This document shows positions 45,519-58,420 of a stretch of 64,000 nucleotides of DNA, one piece after another (within the stretch, counting starts at the first letter, position 1; each line of letters opens with the position of its first letter). The notes below the pieces were generated by a model that saw only the letters and a program-made list of their open reading frames with translations, was not told the DNA's origin and searched no databases. The stretch comes from Paramecium sonneborni (Eukaryota > Ciliophora > Oligohymenophorea > Peniculida > Parameciidae). Location of the stretch: positions 228,002 through 292,001 of the forward strand of contig CAJJDN010000117.1 of the NCBI GenBank assembly GCA_905182985.1, written 5' to 3'. Made by a program: the position numbers and the translations under genes.

Positions 45519-46488
45519 TAATTATTTTTATTATAATATTTTTTATACTTCTTACCTTCATACTATTCTTATATTTCTCATTCCTATTAAACTATTTCAT
45601 CTTTCCAAGTATGTTCTATCCATACTATTTTTATTTCTTAACTATCCTTTACTTTCTCTTCAATTATATCATACTTTAGCTAATATTTTAAAATAACAAT
45701 ACTAAAAAGAATGTTTTTCATTAAGAAAATAAAGTTCTAAAATATTATTATTATTTTTTTTCATTTCTTATTACTTAAACTTTACTATTTTTATAAAATT
45801 TGTTTATTTAATATGTTTATTTATTTTATTACACCAATCCCTTTGTTTTTCTTGTAGATCCCTATTTTATTTACATATTCTTCTTATTTCATAGTTTCTT
45901 CTAGTGAATTAACTTATCATTTTATTTAAGTTCTCTTTTGAAAAAATAATTTCTTTTATTCAGATTCCCATATGTATGTAGTATTTAAATATAATTAAAT
46001 ATTTTTATAGAATAAAAATATCAAATTATTTTTTTAACTTCAAGAAAATATATTTTTCTTAACCATTTTCTGCACTACATAATTATTTGTATTTATGATT
46101 ATTAATTAAAATTCAATAAATTATAAATTTATTATTTATACACAAATTCAAAAAAATTATCTTACTTCAAATTAAATTCATGATTTAATACTAATTTAGA
46201 CTCTTTTTATATCCTTCTATTGAGAATTAGAAATTTTATAAATATATATTAAAATTTCGAATTAATATTGTTTACTATGGATTAATAAATTTAATTATAA
46301 TATATAAAAGTGAGATATTAAGTAATCATATCTTACTGGAGTCTGTTCTGATTATATATTTAATTTTTCATTTTAATAATACAATTTTCAGTTTGGAATT
46401 CAACATAATTTATTTGTAATTTTAATTAACAACAAAAAAACTAAGCGCCACAAAAAAAAAATCTTTCAAGATTAGATTTTTGAGGAAA
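45519..46488. other. About 970 bp between divergent kinase and cyclase genes
   Basis: The first 170 bp read on the minus strand as DIIEEKVKDSQEIKIVWIE, likely a 5' exon of the kinase or a small separate ORF. Around 45700-46270 no gene is seen; it is almost pure A/T with frequent TGA. From 46278 a plus-strand ATG (MDQQIQLQYIKVRYQ) and, from about 46400, a frame continuous with the cyclase (KTKRHKKKIFQDQIFEE) suggest the cyclase may start earlier than annotated. Confidence 0.45.
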
Positions 46489-49400
46489 TGAAGACAAGAG
46501 TAACTAAAAATTTAATTTAAACTTACTTGATGATGAATCAGGATATGATAATCATTCTTTTCACCATTTTAATTAGTAAATTTTTTGCTGGTTTCGAGAT
46601 TTTATATTGCAAGTTTTTTAATTCAAACATCTTATTTCTAAATTGATAAAAATTAGATAGGAAAATATTATTAATTTATCAAGATGAAGAACTTACTGCA
46701 TTATTATGATGAATTCAAAAAGCATACATATCAAGTTCATTTATTAATTTTGAATTTATAGCTCCATTTCAAGAATGGTGAAGTAATAAAACTTGATGGC
46801 TATTCCACTTACTGTAATCACATAAATAGAAGTCATTCAATTGCATCTATTTTGATATTTGCCCCCTTAAGAGTAGTTAAGAATAACATATTGTATTACA
46901 GTTTAAGCATTCTTTCTTTGATATTGTTAACATCGATATGGTCTAAGTAATGAGAATTATGATATTGTAGTAATACACCACAATATGAACTTTATTTCAT
47001 TTTCTCATTTTAATTGTTTGCTCATATCAGTGTAGAGTTTTATAATAAATTGAAAATAAATGGGCTGGATGAAAAATTAAACAATCAAGAAAATAAAATA
47101 CTGAAATAATGGGATGAATGTATAAGCAATAAAGAAATATTAAAAAGAATAAAATAAAAGGCTACTACAAAAAATAAAATAGAAGATGTAAAAGAGAAAG
47201 ATAGAAAAATTTCTTTAAAAAATAATGAAAATTTGCAACGCCAAGCAAGTCAAAGAAGTAGATCATCTGGATGTATTTGTGTATTAGTATTATTAAAGTG
47301 TAATCTTAACTATCTCGATAATCTTTTGCTAGAGCTAAAAGTCCTACAAATTAATAATTAAATCGTTTGGAAAGAATAGGTTCAAGGTTTTCTATAATGA
47401 GTCCATTGATCTTATAAGATATGCTAATAAAAAATTAATAGAAGATCAAATTAGTTGAGGATCCAGCAATTAAGAATTTTTTATAATAGATGCCAAGTAT
47501 GTTTGATAAAAACAATTAAAAAATAAAGAAACCATTAGAAAATAAGGGTTCAAAAAATACTGATAAAATGGATTTAATTAAATCAATAAACTCTTCTGAA
47601 ATATAAATTGGTGATGTGATAATAGTAGAAAGAAATTAAATAGCTGCATGTGATATACTAGTATTATATTGTAATGATGAAATATATACAGTATAAAATC
47701 AACTATGTGGTTATTCAGATAAAACTATAAGAAAACCATTAATATAAAATAAATGTAATAAATAAGTATAGCTGATTAGTTGATTCTCATAATTTGGTAC
47801 TATTTAAAAAGTCATTTACAGGGACGATATAAATAACTGAGAGTTCAAATAGTATGTAGGGTTATTTTTAGTTAAAAAAAGATCCATAATCATATATAGT
47901 ATCAGATGACAATTTTATATTTGCTTAAGAAAAACTATAAAATACTCCTTGGGTGATAGGAGTGGTTATTAAAGTAGGTTTGAAGTGTCGTTGTTATAAG
48001 AATTTTTAGATAAAACCTTAAGTTCCAAATTACCCTTAAGATTTATTACTATCACTTGTATTTATTTAGATATCATTTTTAATTGTAAAAATGTTAATTA
48101 TATAAACATATAGATAATGTATATAATAATTTCCCAAATAGAGAATGTAAATCATTATTTAGATATAGTGGAATTAGTTTTTGAAAGTCTAATGCATTTG
48201 ACATTCCTTTTACCAAATAGTTTTGTATTTTATTATTCGATAGCTGCCTTATATTAATAATAAATGATTCAGAAGATTAATCAATTAGATATAAAATAAA
48301 TAAAAGATTTTCATGCAGAATAATACTACAATATTTAAAGATTATCAATGAATTTAGATAGTGTTCTTGATGGTAATTTTGAACTGAAGAGTGTGATTTA
48401 TAAGAATCAAATCTGTTATTGTAAAGAGTCTGAATTGATGTTTTAAGCTTAAGAGATAGCTTCATCTTTCAATAGTCAAAATTTATTTAAGACTTCAGAT
48501 TCAAAAGAAGACTCAAAACCTGATATATTATTATCTAATAAAGTATAAAATAAATCATTGAATACAGGAAGAAATTAAGAAGATGAAGTAATTAGTTTGG
48601 AAGACGATGAAGAAGAAGATATTAGTGCAAATATGCCTTAATCTATAGAGTTTAGACTAATTAGCAATTTATCTAATTTAACTTAATAAGATCTTAATAT
48701 TGTTGTATAACCAATTAACATTTATGAAAAAAATGAATATTAACCTAAATCTAATAATAGAATTCAATAATCTATGCATATCAGAAGTTTAAGATAAATT
48801 GCATTGAAAGATAGTAGATTAGACAGAAAAGCAGTGAATATTAATGAGATGATTTAATCAATTAATAATAAAGACAAAAACAGTTTAGCATTATTACAAT
48901 TATGTTTAAATTAAGTGTCATATACAAAGTTATTATATTCATCAACAGGAGAAGAGAAGATTAAGAATACTCATGTAAATGGTTTGGATGAGAAACAAAT
49001 CTAAATTGCCAAGTCCTTTGGTTATGAATTTGTATGTGTTAATAAAATTTAGTAATTCATTATCTTTAATTTAGAAATACACTTACTTACATTATTTAAT
49101 AGAATCTTCAAATATGTACATTCAAGTTAATTGATATGTAGATGCATAGTCATCATTAAAGACTATATATGTTGTTTGAACTTGATTCTGAGTATGAACA
49201 ATTTCTTAATTTCCCATACATTCTATTCATAAGAGAATCTAATAATAAAATCCCTGAAATGATTGATGATATCAAAATTGGTTTAAGGTCACTCCCTACC
49301 ATTCCTAATCAAGATAATGAATAAATTCATTAAATTCATTATTCTTATTGTTTATTCAATCATTAAGATGCTGAATCTTATGTTAACTAATAAGCAACAT

Positions 49401-52400
49401 CTCAATAAAACACATTTGAAACAGAAGAATACATCTACAATTCATTAGAGTCATTATAATCTAATATCATATTAGGATTTAAATACAATTTAAAATAATA
49501 AGCTTAAGATTTTATTAAAAATGTTGAGAAATCTTAACTACAGTTATTACTTTATACTGAATAGTATTTTAAATTTGCAAACTCGATACTTTCTTAAACT
49601 GATATATAACATCATAATAAATTTATCTTTGAATAAGATAATGAAGAAGATCTTCGAACTTATTTTTAAAAAACTTTATAATAATTCTCTTTAATCTTTT
49701 AAGAATAATAACCTATGTTTGGTTCATAAATGCATTCTCTTAAATAACTATCTAATATTAATCCATCTCAACTTTCCAATAAAAAAACATCTGAAGATTT
49801 TCATTCTACTTCTACTATTGTTATTATTTTAAGCAGTTAAGCCTTTAAAATAATTGAAAATAATAGTTTTATGATCAATCATCTTAAATTACTACTTAGT
49901 TTCTCTAAAGTTACACTATTATATAATGCAAATCCATCCTCATTAGAAAATCTTTAAAAATGCTTTGATGCTCCTTAAATGACTTTAAACTTAATATTTG
50001 AAAACTAAGGATTACTAAAGAGTTATTAAGGATATCATCTATAAGTTGCTCTACTATAAGAATTTAGCTATTTTTAGCAATTTAAATATGAAAATGTTAA
50101 TAAATAGACTTTTTTTAACAAAATGATACAATCATTAAAAGTTAGACTTATTTATGAAAGATGTACAAATATTATACTTATTTATAGGTCTATTTAATGA
50201 ATTATAAATATTTCATAATTCAGATGCTATTTTATAAGGATTTAATGAATTGAATGAATTCCTATTCTATTATGTACCTTTATTGAATGTGCTCTCTAAA
50301 TATTAAATTAGAATGGCTTTCTAAAGAACTTTATTCTTTTCTTCCTTTGCTATAACATTTTATTTAGTAAGTGTCTGTCTTCTCAATACTTAATTCAACT
50401 TAATTTTGGAATTCATATTTTATTCTTTTATTAATACTCTCATTATTTACATCTTAGCAACCATTTAATTTATTTAAATTTATAAGAATAACAAAAGAGA
50501 TATTCATAAATAAAAAGTAATAGAAAGCTTTATTAATATTTCAAAGAAATAACGTCCTTACTTTTATTTTGCTATAAAATGTAAATTATTATTCAATTAA
50601 TTTAAGCTATCCTTTAAGGCATCTTTACATAATTAATATTTGCTTATCAATCATAAATTTAAAATATAGATGTAATTATTGTTTATACATTTCTATCAAT
50701 CACACTAAATGACGCATTAAATACCTTAATAAATACAGGATTAATTATAATTCCAAGCATAGCATATATTTTATCGTTTTCATTTTATATATTGACTCAT
50801 TTTACCATCATTATTCCTAATTCTCAATTTACATTTGAAGTAGCTAATATTTTCTAAATCTTGTTGACACTATTCTTACTTCAAATAAGTGAGTAATGGT
50901 TATAACATTTTGCTATGCTCTAAATGCCTGATATGGATGGAAGATTTTAAAGAATTTATAATTAATTCAATTTATACAAAAGTGAAAGTTATTATAGACA
51001 TCATTTTCTACTTACATTACAAAGAGAAATAAATAGAGTTTTTGAAAATTTTGAACAAGTTGATCTTAATATTTAAAAATGTATTTATATCTTTAATTGT
51101 ATTTTAGTATTATTAAATAAGAAAACAATTTAAAAATCATTAGGTACTTGGCAATCTTAAATATTTTAAAAAGCATAATCAATAATGAAATGGAGAAAGA
51201 AATCAACAATTTAAGGTTTATAATTAATTTGTTTTCATTGTTAGATGTTAATAATAATTTATTCTTAATCAGATTAAACGTATTATTATCTCATTATTTA
51301 CATAATATACTTGATAATTTAAGTTGTATTGTTTTGGTTTTAATTGATAACTAAATTGAATTCTAGATAATTATAATATTTGGAAGTAGTTAAATTTATG
51401 ATTTGTGGAGCTTTTACTTTGATATCAATAGTGGGATTATGTATTCCCAATATGAGTTCCTTATATAATTATATTACAGAATTGTTAGTGACATTTTAAT
51501 TGTCAAGTAAATTGCATCCTATTTATGATAACAGATTATACTTGATTCCTACAGTTGTTGTATTGATTGCATATTTCATATTGTAGAAATTTAATTTGTA
51601 TATAGATCCATCATTGAAATTGATATTGCCCCTTATTTCATTATTGTAAACATTGTTTTGATTCTACTATTTTCAGTCTAATAATATTTAATAAAGAGCT
51701 ATGTAACAATTATTTAATTTTTTTAGTTTATATTGTTAGAAGAAGATTAAGCAACAAATTAGATTAATTTTATAGAAGAGAATAATAAAATTCATGACAT
51801 CTTGGGTATTTTATTACCAAAGTTTATTAGACATAGATTAATTGAAAGTAATGTTCATTTATATTATATATATTAGCTGATCAATATAATATACATTAGA
51901 ATTAAGGAGAAGTAGCAATAGTTTTTTGTGATATTTGTAATTTTGATTAAATTATAATGGAAGAATAGGAGAATATAATACAATTCTTAGATGATTTATT
52001 TAGAACGTTCGATAAATATTGTGAAATTTGTGGAGTTTAAAAAATAGAAACAGTTGGTAAAACTTATATGGCATCAGCTGGTTTAAAAGCATGTGAATAG
52101 GAATTAGTCTATTTATCTGAAATTTAACCAGTTTAAAGAGCTTTAAATCTTGCTGAAATGATGATTATTTATATAAGATCAAAATTGTAAAATTATTATT
52201 AAAAGATAATAGATGGGGCAGTAATAGTTAGCCATTAATAGGTAAAATTGGAATCCATTATGGTAGAGCAATATCTGGAGTTATTGGATTCCATAAACCT
52301 TAATTTTCATTAATTGGAGATACAGTCAATACAACAAGTAGAGTATGTTCGACTGGCTAAGAAGATAAGATTACTTTATCAGAAAAAGCTTTTGAATAAT

Positions 52401-54392
52401 TAAATAATGATAAAATCGAATTTGATGTTAGATATGTTGAAATGAAAGGGCTAGGTTTAAGACCAACTTATGTTTATATCTAAAAACTTAATAATAAAAA
52501 TCCTATTATGAAAAATGATATTAGTAATAATTCTAGTAAACAAAATACAATTACCATTTCAAATAGAGTCAAAAGCCAATCCTTCTCAAGAAATGGATTG
52601 AAAAAAAGAACTTAAGCTCTCTAAGATCCACTAAATCAACGTTCTCGACCTATTTTATAATTTTAATAATCTTGGAATTTCTAATAATAATAATAAACAT
52701 CATAATTATGGTAGAATTCATCATCATTAACTGATGAACAATTAAATTTTAAGGGATTATAAAAATAATTATCTAATTGTAATTCAAATTAAATTAACAA
52801 TTTAAATATTGCTGCTGATAATGATAATGAAGATAAAACTAGTTTTATTTAAGGTGTTAAAACAGGATTATTGCAAAATCTAGAAAATATGTTATCACGT
52901 AAATTTCATTTTGAAAAGTATTAACCAGAAGTAGATCATTTTATTGATTACGACTAATTATTTGTATTTAGTATAATATTTATTTAGAATGTAATTTTAT
53001 TAAAAAATGAAAATGGAATTGAAGAAACTGCAATCTTGGAAAGTTCATTTATTGAATTACTTAAGAAATCATATTTTTTAAATTAGAATAATTATATAGA
53101 GTATCATGAATACATTTATTAACAATCACAGACTGTAACTAACAAAATAATTCAAATTTATACTTTATATTATTTGATCAAATAATTTTGTTTGATTGGA
53201 GATTATAATGTAATATCACTTCCATTAATAATATTGTAATGGATAGGGTGTGCTTTAAATTTAATATCTCTAATGATATATAAAAAGAAAATTATATCTT
53301 ATTGGATAATGCTGATATATTTAGAGTTAAGCTTTTAGTTGATAATAGGAGGACTATTTATCATTTTTGATTTGAATAGTTTTTTAAGTTATTTACATAT
53401 TGTAGAGATGATATTTATCCAATCTTTCTTTAGTAATATTTAATTACTTCATTTTTGGATAAAAATATTATTTTGTATATGTAGTTTTTTATTAGAAGCA
53501 GGAATATTAATATTTATTGATGGATATAGAATTTCTATATTTTTTGTATTTGCTGCAGTAATATATAATATGAATTATTCATATTTTTTGGAAGAACAAT
53601 AAGTGGCATGTTTCAATTAGAAAAATATATTTTAGAATTAATAAGCAAAAGAATCATAATTGTTACAATATTTACTTCCAAGACATGTATAAATAAAATT
53701 AAATTTAGATTTTATAAACGTTTTTTGATGATAATACAAGAGCGAGATGTTTAAGTGATAAAATAGAAGATGTTACAATTTTATTTGCTGATATAGCTGG
53801 ATTTACAGAATATTCAAGTAAAGTGAGTGCTGAATAAGTGTTAAAAATGTTAAAAAATTTATTTGTAGAATTCGATAGAAAATGTTATGAATTAGATGTT
53901 TATAAACTATATACAATAGGTGATTGTTATGTAGCAATAGGAATGATAGATTTTAATGATAGAAATGCAATAAATGAAGCTAAGAATATAGTAGATTTGG
54001 GATTTGAAATGATAAGAGTAATAGAAGTAGTTAGAAAATAGATAGAATTTGATGGATTAGATATGAGAATAGGTATTCATACAGGATGTGTATTTGGAGG
54101 AGTGATGGGTACAGACATTGTTAGATATGATATTTATGGTCCTGATGTTTTGATAGCAAATAAAATGGAATCGAATGGAAAAAAAGGTTAAGTTCATGTA
54201 AGTGCTGCAACTAAATAATTATTATAGTAGGATTATGAAGACAGGTATAAATTCACTTTTCATACAAAAGTTACATTGTCCTCAATTAATAGAAGTATTG
54301 AAGGGTTTATAGTAGAAAGTTTAATAGAAGATCAATATCCTTGTGATCAGATTATTGATTAATAGATCTAAGCTCTGCATTCAGAACATTGA
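46489..54392 (+). CDS. Guanylyl cyclase with N-terminal P4-ATPase-like domain
   Basis: Membrane enzyme making cGMP, of the alveolate type in which a flippase-like ATPase is fused to a 12-TM cyclase. N-terminal half: TM helices, then IGDVIIVERNQIAACDILVL (actuator-like). Where the phosphorylation motif DKTGTLTxN should stand it reads MNLDSVLDGNFELKSV, so the acceptor Asp and the whole DKTGT are lost. A TM cluster near 50200-51700 leads to cyclase domain C1 (VAIVFCDICNF, IETVGKTYMASAG, SLIGDTVNTTSRV; 51900-52480). A second TM cluster (53150-53600) leads to C2 (VTILFADIAGF, YTIGDCYVAIG, RIGIHTGCVFGGVMG; 53760-54250). C2 keeps both metal Asp; C1 has Glu at the guanine-selecting position and Lys for the second Asp. 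Numerous small introns; start uncertain. Confidence 0.93.
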
Positions 54393-54425
54393 TTGTTATT
54401 ATTTTTTGATTGTTGTATAAATGTA

Positions 54426-54774
54426 TCATTTCTTAATTTACTTTACGATTTTAACTTCCTCTACTAAAAATGCTCTAATGATTCTATTTTTCAGAGCTCC
54501 AGCACTCAATACTCCACCATATGGTCTTGATACTGTTCTTTATCTTCTTGAAAGTTGTTTTAATTTTGTAGGTCTGATTCTCTTTAAACCATTCAATACA
54601 ACATTCAAATTAGAATCAGCACATGTTGAGGCAGTTGTTTTCTTATTTGGATATTAAACAACAACATTTCCACCTTCAATTAATTCATTATTTACCTGGA
54701 GTCTTTACTTTTCTAATCTTATTTGATCTTGTATTGTAACTTGTTCTTCTTCTATAAGTCACTCTCACACCCAT
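54426..54774 (-). CDS. RPL34: 60S ribosomal protein eL34
   Basis: Cytosolic large-subunit protein. The start [19 protein letters not shown] and KTPG match the family. A 22-nt intron at 54674-54695 (GTAAAT...TTGAAG) is followed by [55 protein letters not shown] and [12 protein letters not shown] before TGA 54426-54428. The zinc-ribbon-like cysteines of many eL34 proteins are mostly absent (one Cys in STCADSN). About 108 residues. Convergent with the cyclase, whose stop is 33 bp away. Confidence 0.95.
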
Positions 54775-54852
54775 TTATTAAAAATCTTTATTTTAAATTT
54801 TTTAATTTCCATAAACAACTTTTTAAATAAATAAATACAAACTAAAAATCAT

Positions 54853-55873
54853 TCAACTCCACATATTCCCTAAATCTTTATATGATTTCGATTTCATTTA
54901 TTCTAATTTCTATGAACTCATTTAATATTACTATTCAGTCTAACGTAATCTATGCATTAACTACATTTCCTATTATTCCAATTATTATAGTCTATCTTAA
55001 GCTTACATATTTTATAAATAAGCATCTTCTACCTTCCTTTTATAATTTGTTTTTGCTATCACTTATTTTGTTTACCAAAATAATTGTTATTTCTCTTATT
55101 ATTATTATTCCATCACCTTTACTCTCCTATAAGCTTTTACATTCTCACTTCTTAATTCACTCATCGTCTAATACAACCCTAATTGAATCGATTCTTTTAA
55201 TTACTTATTCTCTTCTACCTTTATTTATAATCTTATATTCATATTATTTAATCTTACATTTAACCCAATTTACCTTTGCTTCTTTGCATTATTTAAAAAT
55301 GCTTTTATCTTTATTCCTATATTTCATTCCTCTTTCTATCTATTATCTACTTTTGCATCATCTAATACTTCTATTGTAACTATTCCTTATAAAACTTATT
55401 TTATTTGCATGTATATATTTATTGCATACTTCTTTCTAAGCTTTTTGTCTCTATACTTTTTATAAATATACTTTCATTAGATTTTTTCTCTCTTAACATG
55501 TCATATATTGCACTCTTGCCTTCACCTTTCCTATACTCATATCAATCATCTTATTTGCTGAATGAACTTCAGGATATCTTTAATTTTCTATCTATTACTC
55601 TAAATCATAACTAATATTCCTTTATAATATATCATACTATTCTGAAGGATGCTCATTCACAGTCTATACTGCCCATTCTATTTAACTCTTCACCTTTTCT
55701 GTTGATGATTAATATTCATTTGATTTCATAACTTATTGCAATAAATCTAAAATTTCATTTTTTCTTCCTTATTCCAATTAATCTTATAAAGTATTGAGAT
55801 CCAATAAAACATAATCTTACTCTTTTGAATCAAAAACAAACTCTCCCTCTTAATTTGTACTTATTTATATCAT
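54853..55873 (-). CDS. Coiled-coil protein, unknown function
   Basis: Starts MIQISTNQEGEFVFDSKEQD and continues YVLLDLNTLQDQLEQGRKN, EILDLLQQVMKSNEYQS, RYPEVHSANKMIDMSIGK. A 29-nt intron (GTATTA...GATAATAG) and a second one after QRSK are needed. The C-terminal exon is a strongly Gln/Lys/Glu heptad region (MSELRSENVKAYRRVKVMEQ, DRLQQLEQQEMQLMHRLRQ) ending YKDLGNMWS at TGA 54853. About 310 residues. Many glutamines are TAA or TAG. No family recognised; it shares an orientation with eL34. Confidence 0.6.
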
Positions 55874-56502
55874 ACAAAATTTAATATTATATTATTTTAC
55901 TCTATTAATAACTAGTAAAATAAATATAGCAAGAATTCATAATTATTAAACATTATTTTATTCAATTTTTTATTAGTTTCAATTTACATCATACTCTAAA
56001 ACTTTATTTTTATCTCATTCTATAACTTTACAATTTAATTCCAAAAAATATTTATTACTTAATATCAAACATGAAAATAAAATTTATCAGCACTTCAAAA
56101 TTATTAAAATTATTTTTAAAAATATATATACATTATTTCTACCTTTTTTTACTCAAAAAATCAATTATGATTCAATAATATTATTTCCCATAAAAATATT
56201 AAATAATTTAAAGATTTGGCCCTTTGTTTTTGTCATGAATAATTAGATACAGAGGAATTTTAATTAATACATTAAATTAAAGTTTATTAAGACTATGCAA
56301 TTTTACATTTAATTTTTGTAAATCAATTTCACTAAACTCTAATTTACTATATAAAAATATAGTTCAAAATAAAATTTTATATTTAAAAAAGAACAGAAAA
56401 GACATCTTAAATCTAATATTAAAAGATTCTAACTATTAAAAAAATAAAAAATTATCATTTAATGAATATTTTTCGATTAAATAATAAACTTAAAATATAT
56501 AG
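55874..56502. other. About 630 bp AT-rich divergent spacer
   Basis: Lies between the divergent coiled-coil and RING genes. TGA is frequent on both strands and no coding-like frame longer than about 40 codons was seen. Presumed to contain two promoters. Confidence 0.5.
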
Positions 56503-58261
56503 ATGTCCACAATGCAAACATAAAATGAAATGAATTTAACAACTTCAATCTAAGAAATAAAGTAACTAATTAGTTCATCAATTTTAGAAATCGTATCAGA
56601 TCAAGGATATTGTTTAATTCGATAATAATAAAATTGTTATTTGTAACAATTTTATTACTCAACCTGAGCCTTTAAGTTTAATTTTAAGTTAACAAAATAA
56701 TGTTGTTTATAGTACTGTAATCCTACCTACTTATTGATTTGTTGAATTTTCTTTATCATTATTTGTAAATGAAAAGTTAACATATTCGATTGTATTTATA
56801 ATCTCATATCAAGTAAGAAGAAAAGAATAAACATATAAATAATAATTACATTTTTAGACAGCCTTTTTATAACATCATTTTTAGTAAATGAAAAATTAGA
56901 ATAAGCCTTGTACTTATATAGCAATATTATACTTTTGTGTTCTTTATTAATTAATTGTTATAGATGGTATACTGATAGAGGCATGTTGGATACAATTAGA
57001 ACATTAAATAAGACAACTACAATTTTTAGATTATATATTTTGATATGTTCAACATTTGTATCTTTAAAATTGGATAAAATAATAAATTGGGAATGGAGTG
57101 CTGCATTATGGAGTTTGTGGTTAGGTTTATTTTGTTCTATTGGCATCAGTTTAGGTTGTCTAATAGTAACTTTTAATAAGATAGTTTAATATTTATTTGA
57201 GAAATCAAATTATTAAAAATCGAAAAGTAATCATGCTTAAACTAATTTAGTAATTTACTTTATTTGGTTTGCACAATTGTCCATTTACATCACAGTATGT
57301 TTAGGGCTAACTTCTTTAGGTTATTTAGAAATCTTAACAAATAAACTAAATTACTCTAGGAATTTTATAATTCTCCAATATTTTGTAATAGCTGAGCTTA
57401 TTATTATAATGTTCTATTCGATTTATTTCCATACAGAAATTAATGAATACATTTTAAGTATACTTTAAGATGATGAACCATTAAGTAATTAATAACAGTT
57501 ATCTACACATACTTAAAGAAATAATTAAACTTTATAGAACTTGAATGTAATTACATCAAGAACACAAGTTCCTTAAGTAATGTAGAAGATTTCTACAGCT
57601 TATTTCAGCATTCCTAAAAGATAAATTAATAAGGGTTAGGATTCCATAAATGGATCACCTATTATAAAGAAGTCATCAAAAGGGCACAAAAGAGCTTTTT
57701 CAAGTTAAGGAATAGGATCTTAAATGATTTAAGAATTAGATTTAAAAATAACTGAAAAATAATTATTTTCCATTAATTAGACAATTAAAAACAAACCTTA
57801 AGTGGAAAAAAAAAGAAGTAATTCTTAATTGATAACTGTAATTTAAAATATTTATTACTAAAAGATTGCTAGGGATGAATCAATTTAAAATTAAAAAATT
57901 GATATTAGTCAAACTAGTAATATTTGTATTGTTTGTTATGAAAGAGGACCTAATGCAGTTTTTATGAATTGTGGACATGGAGGTACTTGCTATCAATGTG
58001 CAGTTGATATATGGAAATAAAAAACTGAATGTTATTTATGTAGAGAAGTATTTAAGTGATTTTATTTTAAGAAAATCGTTTATATTTTGAAAGTAGACCT
58101 TGAAGAAAGATTTGGTGATCTTTTTAAAGTTGTTTCAACCACTAAAATGATGGATTAATTTTAAAGTTGATTTTAATTAACTAATATATAAATATTTAGA
58201 AGATCTTAATACAGATGATTCTCAATTTACATTTGAACAATTCAATTCCAACTTATAATGA
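56503..58261 (+). CDS. Multi-pass membrane RING-finger protein
   Basis: Probable membrane-bound E3 ubiquitin ligase. Starts MSTMQTQNEMNLTTSIQEIK; an intron near 56600-56670 leads to LSLSLFVNEKLTYSIVFI. Several TM helices follow (WSLWLGLFCSIGISLGCLIV, IYFIWFAQLSIYITVCLGL, FVIAELIIIMFYSIYF). A long Ser/Gln/Lys-rich linker precedes a C-terminal C3HC4 RING: CIVCYERGPNAVFMNCGHGG, CYQCAVDIW, CYLCRE. The TGA at 58057 is skipped if the 24-nt GTATTT...TTTAAG intron is removed. The frame then continues KIVYILKVDLEERFGDLFKV and, after a 34-nt intron, KDLNTDDSQFTFEQ to TGA 58259. A RING followed by xxIxxVLxVDL is usual for this group, supporting the longer form. Confidence 0.75.
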
Positions 58262-58420
58262 TATGGACAATTAATTTAAACAATATCAAAAAACATCTAT
58301 TGTTGAGTTTATTTTTAAATAACAAATTAGATTTTATTTCCAGAATGTTAAAATTCTTGATTAGAAACTAGGTTTAAGTTTTCCAATTAAGTAAATATCA
58401 ATTCTACTTAGACATTATGT

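Noticed and set aside
45352..45696. Two overlapping plus-strand ORFs rich in Phe and Leu
   Set aside because: Antisense to the N-terminal part of the CaMKK/LKB1-like kinase gene.
54882..55379. Plus-strand hydrophobic ORF of 165 codons
   Set aside because: It lies antisense to a long Gln/Lys/Glu coiled-coil gene on the minus strand. Its Leu/Ile/Ser composition is what the complement of AAA, GAA and TAA codons gives.
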